Source: an uncultured Rhodospirillales bacterium (GTDB lineage: Bacteria; Pseudomonadota; Alphaproteobacteria; Acetobacterales; Acetobacteraceae). Taken from it: a stretch of DNA of 50,463 nt. The position numbers were made by a program, and so were the translations under genes. Below, one piece after another: positions 18,826-28,964 of this stretch (positions within the stretch are counted from its first letter, which is position 1; the number at the start of each line of letters is the position of its first letter). The stretch lies in the NCBI GenBank assembly GCA_903893975.1, contig CAITOL010000195.1, positions 1-50,463 on the forward strand, given 5' to 3'. The notes beneath the pieces are model-generated. The model saw nothing but the letters and a program-made list of their open reading frames with translations. It made no database searches and had not been told where the DNA came from.

Positions 18826-18926
18826 CGACATTCCTCCCCAAATTGATCGGCCGATACTCAAGCACGTCGCTTGACTGTTGTCGCCGGGCGCGGTCGCATG
18901 GCGGAAATCAGCACGGAGCCCTGGCG

Positions 18927-20231
18927 ATGAACGTCACCCGCAATATCACGCTCGAATCGGCCATCGAGGATGCCAAGCGCGACTACACCGCCCGCAACAG
19001 CAAAAGCCTGGTCAACCACCAGCGCGCCCTTGGCCCGATGCCGGGCGGCAACACCCGCTCGGTGCTGTTCTACGATCCGTTTCCGCTGACCTTCACCGGC
19101 GGCGAGGGCGCCTATCTGTTCGATGTCGATGGCCATAAATACACCGACTTTCTCGGGGAATTTACCGCCGGCCTCGCCGGGCACAGCCATCCGGCCATCC
19201 GCAAGGCGGTGATCGCCGCCCTCGAAGGCGGCATCAGCCTCGGCGGCCATAATATCTACGAGCCCCGTTTCGCCGAAGCCGTCACCGCCCGCTTCCCGTC
19301 GATGGAACTGGTACGCTTCGCCAATTCGGGGACGGAAGCCAATCTGCTCGCCATTTCCACCGCCATCGCCAAAACCGGCCGGCGCAAGGTGATGGTGATG
19401 CGCAACGGCTATCACGGTGCGGTGTTCACCTTCTCGCCCGGCGCCAACATCAACGCGCCGTTCGACTACGTCTACGGCATCTACAACGACCTCGACGCCA
19501 CCCTCGCGGTGCTGGAAGCCGATGCCGCCAACATCGCCTGCGTGATCCTGGAGCCGATGTTGGGCGGCGGCGGCTGCATCGCCGCCAGCACACCGTTCCT
19601 GCAAGGCCTGCGGGAGGCAACATCCCGGCACGGGATCGTGCTGATTTTCGACGAGGTGATGACATCCCGCCTGTCGCCCAGCGGCTTGCAGGGCCGGGTC
19701 GGCATCACGCCGGATATGACCACCTTGGGCAAATATGTCGGCGGCGGCATGAGCTTCGGCGCCTTTGGTGGCAAGGCGGAGTTGATGGCCTTGTTCGACC
19801 CGCGCCGTGCGGACGCGCTGCCGCATGCGGGCACGTTCAACAACAACGTGCTGACCATGGCCGCCGGCTATGCCGCCCTGACCGAGGTTTATACGCCGGA
19901 GGCCGCGGCACGGCTGAACGCCAGCGGCGATGCGCTACGCGAGCGGCTGAACGCAATTTGCGCCAAGGCCGATGTCGCCATGCAATTCACCGGCATCGGC
20001 TCCATGCTCGCCGTGCACATGCAACGCGGCCCGGTGCTGTCCCCCGCCGATGCGGCCCGCGGCAACATGCCGGCCAAGGAATTGTTCTTCTTCGATATGC
20101 TGAAGGCCGGCTACTGGATTGCCCGGCGCGGCATGATGGCGCTGTGCCTGCCGCTGGAAGCGGCGGATTATGATGGGTACGCCGCTGCGGTGGAAGAATT
20201 CGTGGTATCACGGCGCAGCCTGCTGGTGTAA
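18927..20231 (+). CDS. Class III PLP-dependent aminotransferase (GSA-aminomutase-like)
   Basis: A 434-residue class III aminotransferase. Visible features are the [12 protein letters not shown] phosphate-binding stretch, YHG in RNGYHGAVF, the [11 protein letters not shown] segment, the cofactor Asp in [10 protein letters not shown], and the PLP lysine in [10 protein letters not shown]. The layout resembles glutamate-1-semialdehyde aminomutases, with the [11 protein letters not shown] and GNTR/GGNTR regions. A class III aminotransferase acting on another amino acid or amine is more likely than hemL itself, since sequence details (LGGHNIYE) differ from those I expect for HemL. ATG 18927 starts [10 protein letters not shown]; the extension upstream lies over the SDR promoter. 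Confidence 0.88.
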   Translation: MNVTRNITLESAIEDAKRDYTARNSKSLVNHQRALGPMPGGNTRSVLFYDPFPLTFTGGEGAYLFDVDGHKYTDFLGEFTAGLAGHSHPAIRKAVIAALEGGISLGGHNIYEPRFAEAVTARFPSMELVRFANSGTEANLLAISTAIAKTGRRKVMVMRNGYHGAVFTFSPGANINAPFDYVYGIYNDLDATLAVLEADAANIACVILEPMLGGGGCIAASTPFLQGLREATSRHGIVLIFDEVMTSRLSPSGLQGRVGITPDMTTLGKYVGGGMSFGAFGGKAELMALFDPRRADALPHAGTFNNNVLTMAAGYAALTEVYTPEAAARLNASGDALRERLNAICAKADVAMQFTGIGSMLAVHMQRGPVLSPADAARGNMPAKELFFFDMLKAGYWIARRGMMALCLPLEAADYDGYAAAVEEFVVSRRSLLV

Positions 20232-20383
20232 CGTTTCACCAGCGGCACGCAACAGCGGCCGCCATGGTGGCGGGGGGCCGCCGGCACCTGGATTGGGTGG
20301 CCGGCTGTCCTGTCTGCCCACGCTGGCACAGGACGCCAACCCCAGCGGGTGATTGTTCCGAACCCCCTTCGGGAGACGCCAGC

Positions 20384-21451
20384 ATGTCCGCGACCCTGAC
20401 CAAACCCCTGCTCGTGCCCCATAACGGCCAAGGCACTATCCGCCTGTACACGCCGGACGCGGACACGACCTCCGCACAACCCTGGGAAAACCCGGCCATC
20501 CGCATCGTGCAGCCATCGCAAGGCGTGCTGTCGGCGCTCCCCACCTCGGAAATGGTGGCGGCCGGAAAGCCGGCGGCGATTTACCTGCAAGTGCAGAATA
20601 CCCATCGTTTCCCGACTTTGGGCACGGAACTGCTCAACCTCTATTGGGGCAAAGCCAGCAGCGGCCTCAGCTGGCCGGCACCGTGGACCGGCGGCGTGTT
20701 CGATCCTGCCTTACCCGCCTCCCCCATGGGCGGGTTGATCGCCTCCGTCCCGCTCCCGGTGATCGCCGCCAACGGCGCCGTCGTCCTGCCGCCGATCCCC
20801 TGGGCCAATCCGCCGGACCCGACGCAATACAGCGTCGCCGACGGGCATTTCTGCCTGCTCGCCCGCATCGTCTCACCAGGGCTCGAGACTGACGGCATGA
20901 GCGTGCCGGAAGGCCCGAACCTGGTCGCCAACGTGCTCGCCAATGGCCGCATCGCCTGGCGCAATATCCACCTGCTGCCCATTGGCGGCCTGCCGGTAGA
21001 TGATCCCTCGTTCCACATCGTGCTGAGCCATTACGGCCCGGCCACCGCCGATCTGCGCCTGACCTTCACCGCGATCAACGCCAACGGCGAAGCGCTGGCC
21101 ACCCCGCCCGGGCCGATCAACCTGCTGCGGCTGGGCAATCGGGATTTGCCGCCCATCCCCGTCGCCAACCCCACCCAGGGCATTGGCGGCTTCGGCCTGG
21201 CACCCGGCGGGCAGATGGTGCTCGGCATCGACTATGCCGCGCCGGAGGACGAACCCGACTTCGCCCTCCGGGTCTGCCAGTACGATGATACCGGCACCGT
21301 CCCGGTGCTGGTCGGCGGGCAGACCTTCGTGCGCGGACGGGTCAAGGGCTTCCACGCCGAGCCGGCCTTGCGCGGCTACGGACCCCAGCCGGAGTGGTGG
21401 TGGCTGTTGGCGGTGGTGCTGGCGCTGTTCGCAATCGCCACGTTGATGTAG
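20384..21451 (+). CDS. Unknown protein with C-terminal membrane anchor
   Basis: A 355-residue protein that I cannot place in a named family. There is no N-terminal signal peptide. The body looks beta-rich, with segments AAIYLQVQNTHRFPTLGTEL, SWPAPWTGG and HFCLLARIVSPG. These resemble Ig-like or CARDB-type repeats found in secreted enzymes, where a Trp-Pro-rich strand precedes HxCLLAR. A single C-terminal helix, EWWWLLAVVLALFAIATLM, ends the chain, giving a tail-anchored topology. ATG 20384 has GGGAGA upstream. It follows the aminotransferase by 152 bases that hold a small GC hairpin (20259-20273). Confidence 0.7.
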   Translation: MSATLTKPLLVPHNGQGTIRLYTPDADTTSAQPWENPAIRIVQPSQGVLSALPTSEMVAAGKPAAIYLQVQNTHRFPTLGTELLNLYWGKASSGLSWPAPWTGGVFDPALPASPMGGLIASVPLPVIAANGAVVLPPIPWANPPDPTQYSVADGHFCLLARIVSPGLETDGMSVPEGPNLVANVLANGRIAWRNIHLLPIGGLPVDDPSFHIVLSHYGPATADLRLTFTAINANGEALATPPGPINLLRLGNRDLPPIPVANPTQGIGGFGLAPGGQMVLGIDYAAPEDEPDFALRVCQYDDTGTVPVLVGGQTFVRGRVKGFHAEPALRGYGPQPEWWWLLAVVLALFAIATLM

Positions 21452-21469
21452 CGACGGGCGCCACGCAGA

Positions 21470-22660
21470 TCAGGCGGCGGTCTCGCCGCCTGACGCGCGG
21501 CCACGCATGGATTCGGTCCGCAACTGCCCGCAGGCCGCCAGAATGTCACGCCCGCGCGGCGTGCGCACCGGCGAGGAAAATCCGGCATCCATGATAATCT
21601 TCGCGAAGGCGGCGATCGATTTCTCGGTCGAGGTATCGTACGGGCTGCCCGGCCAGGGATTGAACGGGATGAGGTTCACCTTGGCCGGAATGCCCGCGAT
21701 CAACCGCACCAGCTCGTGCGCTTCGGCCGGCGAATCGTTGATGCCCTTCAGCATCACGTATTCAAAGGTGATCCGCCGCGCATTGCTCGCCGCCGGATAG
21801 CGCCGGCAAGCGGCGATCAGTTCCTTGATCGGGTATTTGCGGTTCAGCGGCACAATCTCGTCGCGCAGCTCATCATTGGTGGCATGCAGCGAGATCGCCA
21901 GATTGACCGCCAGTTCCTCGCCACACCGATCCATCATCGGCACTACGCCAGAGGTGGACAGCGTAATCCGTCGACGTGACAGGGCGATGCCCTCGCCATC
22001 CATCACAATCCGCATCGCCCGGGCGACGTTGTCGTAATTATACAGCGGCTCGCCCATGCCCATCAGCACGATGGTCGACAGCAGGCGCGGGGTTTCGCCC
22101 TTCGGGCTGGGCCACTCGCCATAGCTGTCGCGCGCGGCCATGAACTGGCCGACGATTTCCGCGGCGCCGAGATTGCGCACCAGCGTTTGCGTGCCGGTGT
22201 GGCAGAACCGGCAGGACAGGGTGCAGCCAACCTGGGATGAAATACACACCGCGCCGCGATCCTGCTCGCGGTCGGGAATGTAGACGGTCTCCGCCTCCTG
22301 CCCGTCGCGGAAACGGAACAGGAATTTGCGCGTCTCGTCCTCGCTGGTTTGCACCTCGGCCGCCGTGGGCCGGCCGATCACGAAATGCTCCGCCAGCTTT
22401 TGCTGCAACGGCTTGGCGATCGAGGACATCCGCGCGAAATCGGTCACGCCCTGGTGATAAACCCAGTGCCATATCTGCTTGGTGCGAAACGCCGGCTCGC
22501 CGATGGCCGCCAGCGCCGCGGTAATCTCCTCGCGCGTCAGGCCGACCAATTCCCGCCTGCCATCCGCCAGCACCGGCGGCGGCGGATTGAAGCGGGCCGT
22601 TTTGGCCAGAATCCGGTCGCGCTCGGCGGCGGTGAGTTCGGCGGTGGCGGTCGATGCCAT
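21470..22660 (-). CDS. rlmN: 23S rRNA (adenine-2503-C2)/tRNA methyltransferase RlmN
   Basis: Radical-SAM dual-specificity RNA methyltransferase that makes m2A2503 in 23S rRNA and m2A37 in some tRNAs. It is 396 aa. The radical SAM cluster motif C-x3-C-x2-C is in [15 protein letters not shown]. Other signatures are [18 protein letters not shown], the SAM-site [15 protein letters not shown], and the [11 protein letters not shown] region. It lies one base after the stop of the IalB-like gene on the minus strand, so the two are surely co-transcribed. Confidence 0.97.
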   Translation of the reverse strand: MASTATAELTAAERDRILAKTARFNPPPPVLADGRRELVGLTREEITAALAAIGEPAFRTKQIWHWVYHQGVTDFARMSSIAKPLQQKLAEHFVIGRPTAAEVQTSEDETRKFLFRFRDGQEAETVYIPDREQDRGAVCISSQVGCTLSCRFCHTGTQTLVRNLGAAEIVGQFMAARDSYGEWPSPKGETPRLLSTIVLMGMGEPLYNYDNVARAMRIVMDGEGIALSRRRITLSTSGVVPMMDRCGEELAVNLAISLHATNDELRDEIVPLNRKYPIKELIAACRRYPAASNARRITFEYVMLKGINDSPAEAHELVRLIAGIPAKVNLIPFNPWPGSPYDTSTEKSIAAFAKIIMDAGFSSPVRTPRGRDILAACGQLRTESMRGRASGGETAA

Positions 22661-22661
22661 G

Positions 22662-23204
22662 CTATTTCACCGGACAGGCTTTGTTGACGGCGTCATACGC
22701 CGCCTTGAAGCCCTTCAGGCTGAAGCTGTCCACCACATCGGCCGCCTTGGCGACCGGAGATTTCGCGGTCAGCCCATTGGCCTTCAACAGCGCCGCCACG
22801 GTCGCGTGGCCATCGCGGGCGAAGGCGTAACGCTGGGCGGTGTAAAATTCCTGGGACGCGCTCTCGATCTGCACCGCCACCGCCGCATTGGCGGCATAGG
22901 CAAACCCGGCATTCAGCGCCACCGCGTCCCGCGCGCCCGCGCGCTGGGTTACTGTCAACACCACATCGCCCCGCCCCGGCAATTTGCGCGATGCGCTCTT
23001 GGCCCGAGTGAAGGCGTAGCACACGGTCTGCCCGGCCTCGACATGCGTTGCCGCCTGCCAGTCATCGAAGGCGCCGATGGATTGCTGTGGGCTGCCGGCC
23101 GGGGCCGCAACCGGGGGTTTGGCCGCCGGTTTCTTGTCGGCCGCCAAAGCGCCGAACCCGCAAAGCAGCGAGCCGGCGATCAGTAAAATGGGATGTGCGC
23201 GCAT
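22662..23204 (-). CDS. IalB-family (invasion-associated locus B-like) secreted protein
   Basis: A 180-residue protein with a signal peptide, [21 protein letters not shown], then a Lys/Pro/Ala-rich linker and a domain of the IalB family. Family marks are FDDWQA near residue 47, a cysteine in GQTVCYAF, and the closing [17 protein letters not shown], which probably forms a disulfide with the first Cys. The family is widespread in alphaproteobacteria with unclear periplasmic roles; the name comes from Bartonella and does not imply pathogenicity here. ATG 23204 is chosen at the signal peptide. rlmN follows one base later. Confidence 0.88.
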   Translation of the reverse strand: MRAHPILLIAGSLLCGFGALAADKKPAAKPPVAAPAGSPQQSIGAFDDWQAATHVEAGQTVCYAFTRAKSASRKLPGRGDVVLTVTQRAGARDAVALNAGFAYAANAAVAVQIESASQEFYTAQRYAFARDGHATVAALLKANGLTAKSPVAKAADVVDSFSLKGFKAAYDAVNKACPVK

Positions 23205-23280
23205 GCGGGACAGATACGAGCGAGGCGGCGCTTCGGCAAGAGCAGCGCCGCCTGATCGGACTTGCGTGAACCGGGTGGCG

Positions 23281-23610
23281 TTAGCGTTCTTCGTCGTTGC
23301 TTTCGACTTCGACGTCGACGATCGCTTCCGCCTCGTCATCCAGGTCGGAGGTGTCTTCCAGCACATCCTCGTCGCTATCGTCATCGGCCACTTCGACCTC
23401 GACATCCGCGTCTTCCAGACCCGGCACGGACGCGGCCTTCGGGCGACGCTTATCATCCAGCGGGTTGCCGGCCGCCCGGCGCAGGCGCGGCTGTTCCGCC
23501 GGCTGCTCGGTGCTGCACTTCGGGCAGATCGCCGGTTGCTTGGTCAGGTCGTAGAATTTTGCGCCGCAAGAGACACAGACGCGTTTGGTGCCGAGTTCAG
23601 GCTTGGCCAT
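23281..23610 (-). CDS. FYDLN-acid (TIGR02300) family zinc-ribbon protein
   Basis: A 109-residue protein with a compact zinc ribbon, CVSCGAKFYDLTKQPAICPK (C-x2-C ... C-x2-C), followed by a strongly acidic tail with dozens of Asp/Glu after residue 65. This matches the alphaproteobacterial FYDLN-acid family, which commonly sits next to aroA, as here (divergent, 140-base gap). Function is unknown. The acidic tail suggests a protein- or RNA-polymerase-binding role, which is inference. ATG 23610 begins MAKPELGTKR, the family's usual start. Confidence 0.92.
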   Translation of the reverse strand: MAKPELGTKRVCVSCGAKFYDLTKQPAICPKCSTEQPAEQPRLRRAAGNPLDDKRRPKAASVPGLEDADVEVEVADDDSDEDVLEDTSDLDDEAEAIVDVEVESNDEER

Positions 23611-23750
23611 CGATCGCCTCACGACGGGAAAGGGGAAGGTCAATCCGACTATGGATCGGCCGAGGGCGCGCCCCATGCCATTGCCGCCGGCCGCTGTCAA
23701 ATCCAAACCGCCGATGGCATGGCAGGGCTGGGCCGTGGTATGGCCCGCGC

Positions 23751-25091
23751 ATGCAAACGGCAATGAACCAGGGCTGGGTCGCGCATCCGCCAATCAACGG
23801 GTTGAACGGCGTGCTGCGCGCGCCGGGCGACCAGGCTGTAGGCCAATGGGCGATGCTGTGCGGCCTGCTCGCGGTGGGGGAAACCCATATCACCGGCCTG
23901 CTGGAAACCGCGGACTTCGCGCATCTGGTCGCGGCCATCCAGGCGCTTGGCGGGCAGGCCACCCGGCTTGCCGCCGGCCATTGGCGCCTGTCCGGGCGCG
24001 GCCTGGGCGGGCTCACCGAGCCATCACGCGCGCTTCAGGTCGGCGGGTCCGCGGCACTGGCGCACCAACTGGCCGGGCTGCTGGCCAGCCATCCGGTTTT
24101 CGCGGTGCTGGATGGGGCGGCCCGGCTGGGCACAACCCGCACCCATCATCTGCTGTCGCTGCTGCGCGGCACCGGCGCCCGGCTGCGTGGCCGCGAGGAC
24201 GGCCTGCCACTGGCCATCATCGGCGCCGCCGACGCGCTGCCGCTGGATGTGCAGTTGCCGCAGCCTTCGGCGCAGATCAAAGCGGCGCTGCTGCTGGCGG
24301 GGCTCAACGCCCCCGGCCTGTCTCGCATTGTCGAGCCAGAAGCCACGCCCGACCATGGGGAAATCATGCTGCGCCGCTTCGGCGCCCATGTCGCGGTGCA
24401 GACCGAGGGGCGCGGGCGGATTGTCAGCCTGCTCGGGCAACCGGAATTGCACGGGACGGAGGTGACCATCCCCGGCGACCCGGATCTTGCCGCCCTGCCG
24501 GTGATCGCGGCGTTGCTGCTGCCGGGCTCGCGGATCAGCGTGCACGCGGTCGGGCTCAACCCGCTGCGCGGCGCGCTGTTCGATGTGCTGCGGCAGATGG
24601 GCGCGGCGCTGGTCGCCACCCATACCCATAATGGGGAGGAGCCGATTGGCGACCTGGTGGCCGCGCATGCCCCGTTGCATGCGGTGGAAACCGCATGGGA
24701 GCTCGCGCCGGCGTTGGTGCGCTCCCATCCCCTGCTCGCCGTCGCCGCCGCGACCGCCACCGGCAGCACCGTGCTGCGCGGGCTTGGCGCGGTGCGGCCG
24801 GGGGAGCGGGCGCGCATGACGCGGGTGGCCGCCAGCCTGCGGCAATGCGGCCTGCAAGTGGATGTCGATGACGACGATCTGGTGGTGCACGGGCAAAGCA
24901 TTGCCCCGCATGGCGGCACCCATATCAGCGCCGCCGGCGATGCGTTCCTCGCCTTGGCCGGGCTGCTCACTGGCCTGCTGGCCCGCGCGCCGGTGCGGGT
25001 GGACCAGGCCGACGCGCTGAACCGGCTCTGGCCCGATTTCGCCACCGACCTCAACCAGATGTTTGCATCGCCCGCCGTGGAGGCCGCATGA
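23751..25091 (+). CDS. AroA-fold protein at the aroA locus with degenerate active site
   Basis: A 446-residue protein aligning end to end with 3-phosphoshikimate 1-carboxyvinyltransferase (EPSP synthase). The scaffold is kept: [23 protein letters not shown] (175-Gln and 177-Lys), [38 protein letters not shown]. But key residues differ from functional enzymes: catalytic Lys of PGDK is Gln28, the following Ser is Ala29, Arg is Trp33, the GNAxT...R arginine is His105, TRDH Arg is Pro200, catalytic Asp is Arg324, Lys before the KESDR Glu is Gly351, and the DHR triad is Ser393-Ala394-Ala395. Activity as EPSP synthase is therefore doubtful. The stop overlaps cmk (ATGA). An ATG at 23763 is an alternative start. 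Confidence 0.85.
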   Translation: MQTAMNQGWVAHPPINGLNGVLRAPGDQAVGQWAMLCGLLAVGETHITGLLETADFAHLVAAIQALGGQATRLAAGHWRLSGRGLGGLTEPSRALQVGGSAALAHQLAGLLASHPVFAVLDGAARLGTTRTHHLLSLLRGTGARLRGREDGLPLAIIGAADALPLDVQLPQPSAQIKAALLLAGLNAPGLSRIVEPEATPDHGEIMLRRFGAHVAVQTEGRGRIVSLLGQPELHGTEVTIPGDPDLAALPVIAALLLPGSRISVHAVGLNPLRGALFDVLRQMGAALVATHTHNGEEPIGDLVAAHAPLHAVETAWELAPALVRSHPLLAVAAATATGSTVLRGLGAVRPGERARMTRVAASLRQCGLQVDVDDDDLVVHGQSIAPHGGTHISAAGDAFLALAGLLTGLLARAPVRVDQADALNRLWPDFATDLNQMFASPAVEAA

Positions 25092-25735
25092 GCCCGCCGT
25101 TGATCATCGCCGTTGACGGCCCGGCGGCGGCCGGCAAAGGCACCCTCGCCCGCCGCCTGGCCGCCACGTTGGGGCTGCCTTATCTCGATACCGGCCTGCT
25201 CTACCGTGCGGTGGCGCGGCGGGTGATCAATTCTGGCGGCGACCCTGCCGATGCCGCCGCCGCCGAGGCTGCCGCGCGCAGCCTGCACGCGGCCGATACC
25301 GCCCGCACCGACCTGCGCGGCCCGCCGGTCGATTCGGCCGCCAGCACCGTTGCCGCCCATCCCGGCGTGCGCGCGGCTTTGCTGGACTTTCAGCGCAATT
25401 TCGCCCGCACCGAGGGCGGCGTGCTCGATGGGCGTGACATCGGCACGGTGATCTTCCCCGATGCCCCGATCAAACTGTTCGTCACCGCCAGCGCCGCCGC
25501 ACGCGGCCACCGGCGCTGGCTGGAGTTGCAGGCCCGTGGCGTGGCGGCCGATCTGGCCGAAATTACCGAGGAGGTGCGTCGGCGGGACGCGAACGACGCC
25601 GCCCGCGCCGCCGCCCCGATGGTCGCTGCGGCCGACGCGATCCCGCTCGATACCACCACGCTGGATGCCGATGCCGCCTTCGCAACGGCCATGGCCCTGA
25701 TCCAGGCGCGATTAAAAGCCGGTTTGCATAGCTGA
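25088..25735 (+). CDS. cmk: Cytidylate kinase
   Basis: Phosphorylates CMP and dCMP with ATP in the cytoplasm. It is 215 aa. The P-loop is [13 protein letters not shown], followed by [16 protein letters not shown] (CMP site) and [20 protein letters not shown]. The lid region has [14 protein letters not shown], and the end is [11 protein letters not shown]. All these match bacterial Cmk. It is coupled to the aroA-like gene by ATGA and precedes rpsA, the normal alphaproteobacterial order. This shows that the locus itself is not rearranged. Confidence 0.97.
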   Translation: MSPPLIIAVDGPAAAGKGTLARRLAATLGLPYLDTGLLYRAVARRVINSGGDPADAAAAEAAARSLHAADTARTDLRGPPVDSAASTVAAHPGVRAALLDFQRNFARTEGGVLDGRDIGTVIFPDAPIKLFVTASAAARGHRRWLELQARGVAADLAEITEEVRRRDANDAARAAAPMVAAADAIPLDTTTLDADAAFATAMALIQARLKAGLHS

Positions 25736-25967
25736 AACAGCCGCGAAATGCTTGACTCCCGGCGCACTCCGGCGCTTTGGTGCCGCCGCGCGCGGCCAGG
25801 TGGCATCGCGTGTCGCGCACGGGTTTTCCGGGCACGGCCATTTTCTCCATCCGGCCTGCGCCCAACCCGCAACGGGGGCGCGGGCAAGCCGTGCTTTCCG
25901 CAAGGGATGCGCGCATTTGCTGCGGATTGCCGGCCATTCCGGCACCGCCAAGGACACCACCATCCCT
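25736..25967 (+). other. rpsA upstream/leader region
   Basis: A 232-base gap between cmk and rpsA. It begins with CTTGACT at 25751-25757, a good alphaproteobacterial -35 element, but no convincing -10 follows at the right spacing. The rest is GC-rich with several short self-complementary stretches, such as GCCGGCCATTCCGGC near 25929. S1 genes are often autoregulated through their leaders; a structured leader is plausible but unproven. The in-frame upstream extension of rpsA across this gap lacks S1 homology. Confidence 0.35.
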
Positions 25968-27665
25968 ATGGCATCTCTCGACCACGAGAACGATTTCGCC
26001 GCCCTCCTCGATGAAACCCTCGGCAAGGACACTGGCTTCGACGGCTCCGTCGTCACCGGCCGCGTTGTCCGTCTGACCGACGAGTTCGTCATCGTCGACG
26101 TCGGCCTGAAGAGCGAAGGGCGCGTTGCGCTCAAAGAATTCTCGATGCCGGGCGTCGCCCCGGACATCAAGCCCGGCGACAATGTCGAGCTTTACGTGGA
26201 ACGCTACGAAGATCGTGATGGCAGCATCGTGCTGTCGCGCGAAAAGGCGCGCCGCGAGGAAGCCTGGACCAGTCTGGAAAAGGCGTTCGAAGCGCAGACC
26301 CGCGTGAACGGCGTGATCTATGGCCGCGTCAAGGGTGGCTTCACCGTCGACCTCGGCGGCGCCGTGGCCTTCCTGCCGGGCAGCCAGGTCGATATCCGCC
26401 CGGTGCGCGATGTTGGCCCGCTGATGGGCCAGCCGCAGCCGTTCCAGATCCTGAAAATGGACCGCGCCCGTGGCAACATCGTTGTCTCCCGCCGGGCCGT
26501 GCTGGAAGAAACGCGCGCTGAACAGCGCAGCGAGCTGATCCAGGGCCTCAAGGAAGGCATGATCCTCGACGGCGTGGTCAAGAACATCACCGATTACGGT
26601 GCGTTCGTGGACCTCGGCGGCGTGGACGGCCTGCTGCATGTCACCGACATCGCCTGGCGCCGGATCAACCACCCGAGCGAAGCGCTGCAGATCGGCATGC
26701 CCGTCAAGGTGCAGGTCATCCGCTTCAACTCGGACACCCAGCGCATCAGCCTCGGCATGAAGCAGCTGGAAGCCGATCCGTGGGAAGGTGTGGCGGCGAA
26801 GTATCCGCCGGGCGCCAAGTACACCGGTCGCGTCACCAACATCACCGATTACGGCGCCTTCGTGGAGCTGGAACCGGGGGTCGAGGGTCTCGTCCACGTG
26901 TCCGAAATGTCCTGGACCAAGAAGAACGTCCACCCTGGCAAGATCGTGGCGACCAGCCAGGAAGTCGATGTCATGGTGCTGGATGTCGACAGCTCCAAGC
27001 GTCGCATTTCGCTTGGCCTGAAGCAGGTTCAGCGCAATCCGTGGGAAGAGTTCGTCGAAGCCCATCCGATTGGCGGCGAAGTGGAAGGCGAAATCCGCAA
27101 CATGACGGAATTCGGCCTGTTCATCGGCCTGTCCGCGGATATCGACGGCATGGTCCACATGTCCGACCTGTCTTGGGACGAGCCGGGCGAACTCGCCATG
27201 GCGAAGTTCGAGAAGGGCCAGATCATCAAGGCCAAGGTGCTCGACGTCGATGTGGAGAAAGAACGCATCAGCCTCGGCATCAAGCAGCTGCGTGAAGACC
27301 CGGCCGCCAACGTGCTCGATCGCATCCGCAAGGGCGAGATCGTCACCTGCGTGGTGACCGCCGTGCAGTCCAACGGCATTGAAGTGAAGGTCGACGACGT
27401 GTTGACCGGCTTCATCCGCCGGGCCGAACTGGCGCGCGACAAGGCCGACCAGCGCCCCGACCGTTTCGCCGTTGGCGAAAAAGTCGATGCGCGCGTCACC
27501 GCCGTGGACCGCGCTGCTCGCAAGCTCCAGCTCACCATCAAGGGCAAGGAGATCGAGGAAGACAAGCAGGCGATCGCCGAATACGGCACGTCTGACAGCG
27601 GTGCGTCGCTGGGCGACATTCTCGGCGCGGCGATCCGTCGCCGCAACATGTCGCTGCCGGAGTAA
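25968..27665 (+). CDS. rpsA: 30S ribosomal protein S1
   Basis: Ribosomal protein S1, 565 aa, with six S1/OB RNA-binding repeats; it binds mRNA leaders during initiation. The repeats are recognisable by recurring G-x-V-x-x-I-T-D-Y-G-A-F-V-D/E-L and S-L-G-x-K-Q segments, at roughly residues 25-95, 110-175, 190-265, 280-350, 365-440 and 455-520. It starts MASLDHENDFAALLDE and ends in a short basic/acidic tail. Synteny cmk-rpsA-sppA-ihfB is standard for the group. Codon choice is strongly biased, as expected for a highly expressed gene. Confidence 0.98.
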   Translation: MASLDHENDFAALLDETLGKDTGFDGSVVTGRVVRLTDEFVIVDVGLKSEGRVALKEFSMPGVAPDIKPGDNVELYVERYEDRDGSIVLSREKARREEAWTSLEKAFEAQTRVNGVIYGRVKGGFTVDLGGAVAFLPGSQVDIRPVRDVGPLMGQPQPFQILKMDRARGNIVVSRRAVLEETRAEQRSELIQGLKEGMILDGVVKNITDYGAFVDLGGVDGLLHVTDIAWRRINHPSEALQIGMPVKVQVIRFNSDTQRISLGMKQLEADPWEGVAAKYPPGAKYTGRVTNITDYGAFVELEPGVEGLVHVSEMSWTKKNVHPGKIVATSQEVDVMVLDVDSSKRRISLGLKQVQRNPWEEFVEAHPIGGEVEGEIRNMTEFGLFIGLSADIDGMVHMSDLSWDEPGELAMAKFEKGQIIKAKVLDVDVEKERISLGIKQLREDPAANVLDRIRKGEIVTCVVTAVQSNGIEVKVDDVLTGFIRRAELARDKADQRPDRFAVGEKVDARVTAVDRAARKLQLTIKGKEIEEDKQAIAEYGTSDSGASLGDILGAAIRRRNMSLPE

Positions 27666-27685
27666 AACCAGAGTTGTCGCGTTAG

Positions 27686-28615
27686 ATGACACTGGAGACA
27701 GACCTGCTGATCGACAGGCGGCGCCTCAAGCGCCGTCTGTTCGTCTGGCGGGTGGTTGCCGTCGCCGCCGTTCTCGCCTGTGCGGCACTGGCGGTCGGCG
27801 ACAGCAAATTGCCCGCGTCCGGCCCCCATGTTTCGCGGGTACGGATTGAGGGGATGATCGGCGACAATCGCAAACTGGTGCAATCGATCCAGGCGGTCGC
27901 CAAAGACGACACGGCCAAGGCCTTACTCGTCGAAATCAATAGCCCCGGCGGCACCGTGGGAGGCAGCGAGGCGCTGTACGCCGCCATTCGCGAGGTCGCC
28001 GCAAAAAAGCCGGTCGTGGCGGTCATGGGCAGCCTCGCCGCCTCGGGCGGGTATATGGCGGCGGTGGCCGCCCCGCGCATCATCGCGCGCGACTCCACCA
28101 TCACCGGGTCCATCGGTGTGATGCTGCAAACCTTTGAAGGCTCCGACCTGCTGGGCAAAATCGGCATCTCCGCCGAAACCCTGACCTCCGGCCCGTTGAA
28201 AGACCAGCCCAGCCTGACGCACCGCATGACCGACGCCGGGCGCGGGGTGATGCATGGCGTGGTCATGGATATCTACGACCAGTTCGTCGAGAAAGTGGCA
28301 CTTGGCCGCAACATGGATGCGGAGAAAGTGCGCGCCCTGGCCGATGGCCGCGTCTATACTGGCCGGCAGGCGTTGAAAATTGGACTGGTAGACGCCATCG
28401 GGGCAGAGCAAGATGCGCGCGCCTGGTTGGCCAGCGACAAGAACGTTTCCGCCGCCTTGCCGGTGCGCGATATCGCCCGCCCAACCGCCTGGAACCGGCT
28501 ATTTGCCGAGGACGGTGAAAGCCTGATCGGTGGAGTTTTGAAAACGCTGCTATCTCAAAGGGTTAAACTTGACGGCGCTTACGCGTTGTGGCAACCTTTT
28601 GATACAAGTGAATAG
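27686..28615 (+). CDS. sppA: Signal peptide peptidase SppA (single-domain type)
   Basis: A 309-residue S49 peptidase that degrades cleaved signal peptides at the inner membrane. One N-terminal helix (about 21-38) anchors it, leaving the catalytic domain in the periplasm. The serine nucleophile is Ser120 in MGSLAASGGYM, and the general base is Lys172 in TSGPLKDQ, as in 36K-type SppA. VEINSPGGTVGGSEA is the conserved oxyanion region. It is the short one-domain form rather than the duplicated 67K E. coli type. It lies 20 bases downstream of rpsA and 55 upstream of ihfB. Confidence 0.95.
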   Translation: MTLETDLLIDRRRLKRRLFVWRVVAVAAVLACAALAVGDSKLPASGPHVSRVRIEGMIGDNRKLVQSIQAVAKDDTAKALLVEINSPGGTVGGSEALYAAIREVAAKKPVVAVMGSLAASGGYMAAVAAPRIIARDSTITGSIGVMLQTFEGSDLLGKIGISAETLTSGPLKDQPSLTHRMTDAGRGVMHGVVMDIYDQFVEKVALGRNMDAEKVRALADGRVYTGRQALKIGLVDAIGAEQDARAWLASDKNVSAALPVRDIARPTAWNRLFAEDGESLIGGVLKTLLSQRVKLDGAYALWQPFDTSE

Positions 28616-28670
28616 GTCTTGGACCTGACCCGGTGATCATAACCGGCAGGACTTGTGAGAGGGCTCGCGC

Positions 28671-28961
28671 ATGACAAAATCCGAACTGATCGCCGAGCTA
28701 TCCGCCGCCAATCCGCATTTGTTGAGCCGAGATGTGGAAACCATCGTGGCGACAATTTTCAACGAAATTACCGCGGCCTTGTCGCGCGGGGAGCGGGTGG
28801 AATTGCGCGGCTTCGGCGCCTTTACCATCAAGCAGCGCGATGCCCGGACCGGCCGCAACCCGCGCACCGGCGCCGCCGTTCCGGTGGATGAGAAAGTGGT
28901 GCCGTTCTTCAAAGCCGGCAAGGAACTGCGCGAGCGCGTCAACCGCGGCAAGTCCGCCTAG
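28671..28961 (+). CDS. ihfB: Integration host factor subunit beta
   Basis: A 96-residue HU/IHF-family DNA-bending protein. [10 protein letters not shown] at the start, [21 protein letters not shown] in the beta-arm with the intercalating proline, and [14 protein letters not shown] at the end match IHF-beta of alphaproteobacteria. With IHF-alpha (encoded elsewhere) it forms the sequence-specific heterodimer used in transcription, recombination and replication. The position after rpsA (here with sppA between) is conserved widely in proteobacteria, supporting the beta assignment over HU. Confidence 0.96.
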   Translation: MTKSELIAELSAANPHLLSRDVETIVATIFNEITAALSRGERVELRGFGAFTIKQRDARTGRNPRTGAAVPVDEKVVPFFKAGKELRERVNRGKSA

Positions 28962-28964
28962 ACC

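Noticed and set aside
25563-27692. Long minus-strand open frame (709 codons) across rpsA
   Set aside because: It mirrors rpsA codon use in a high-GC gene; composition is His/Gly/Asp-rich with no domain. rpsA is certain on the plus strand.
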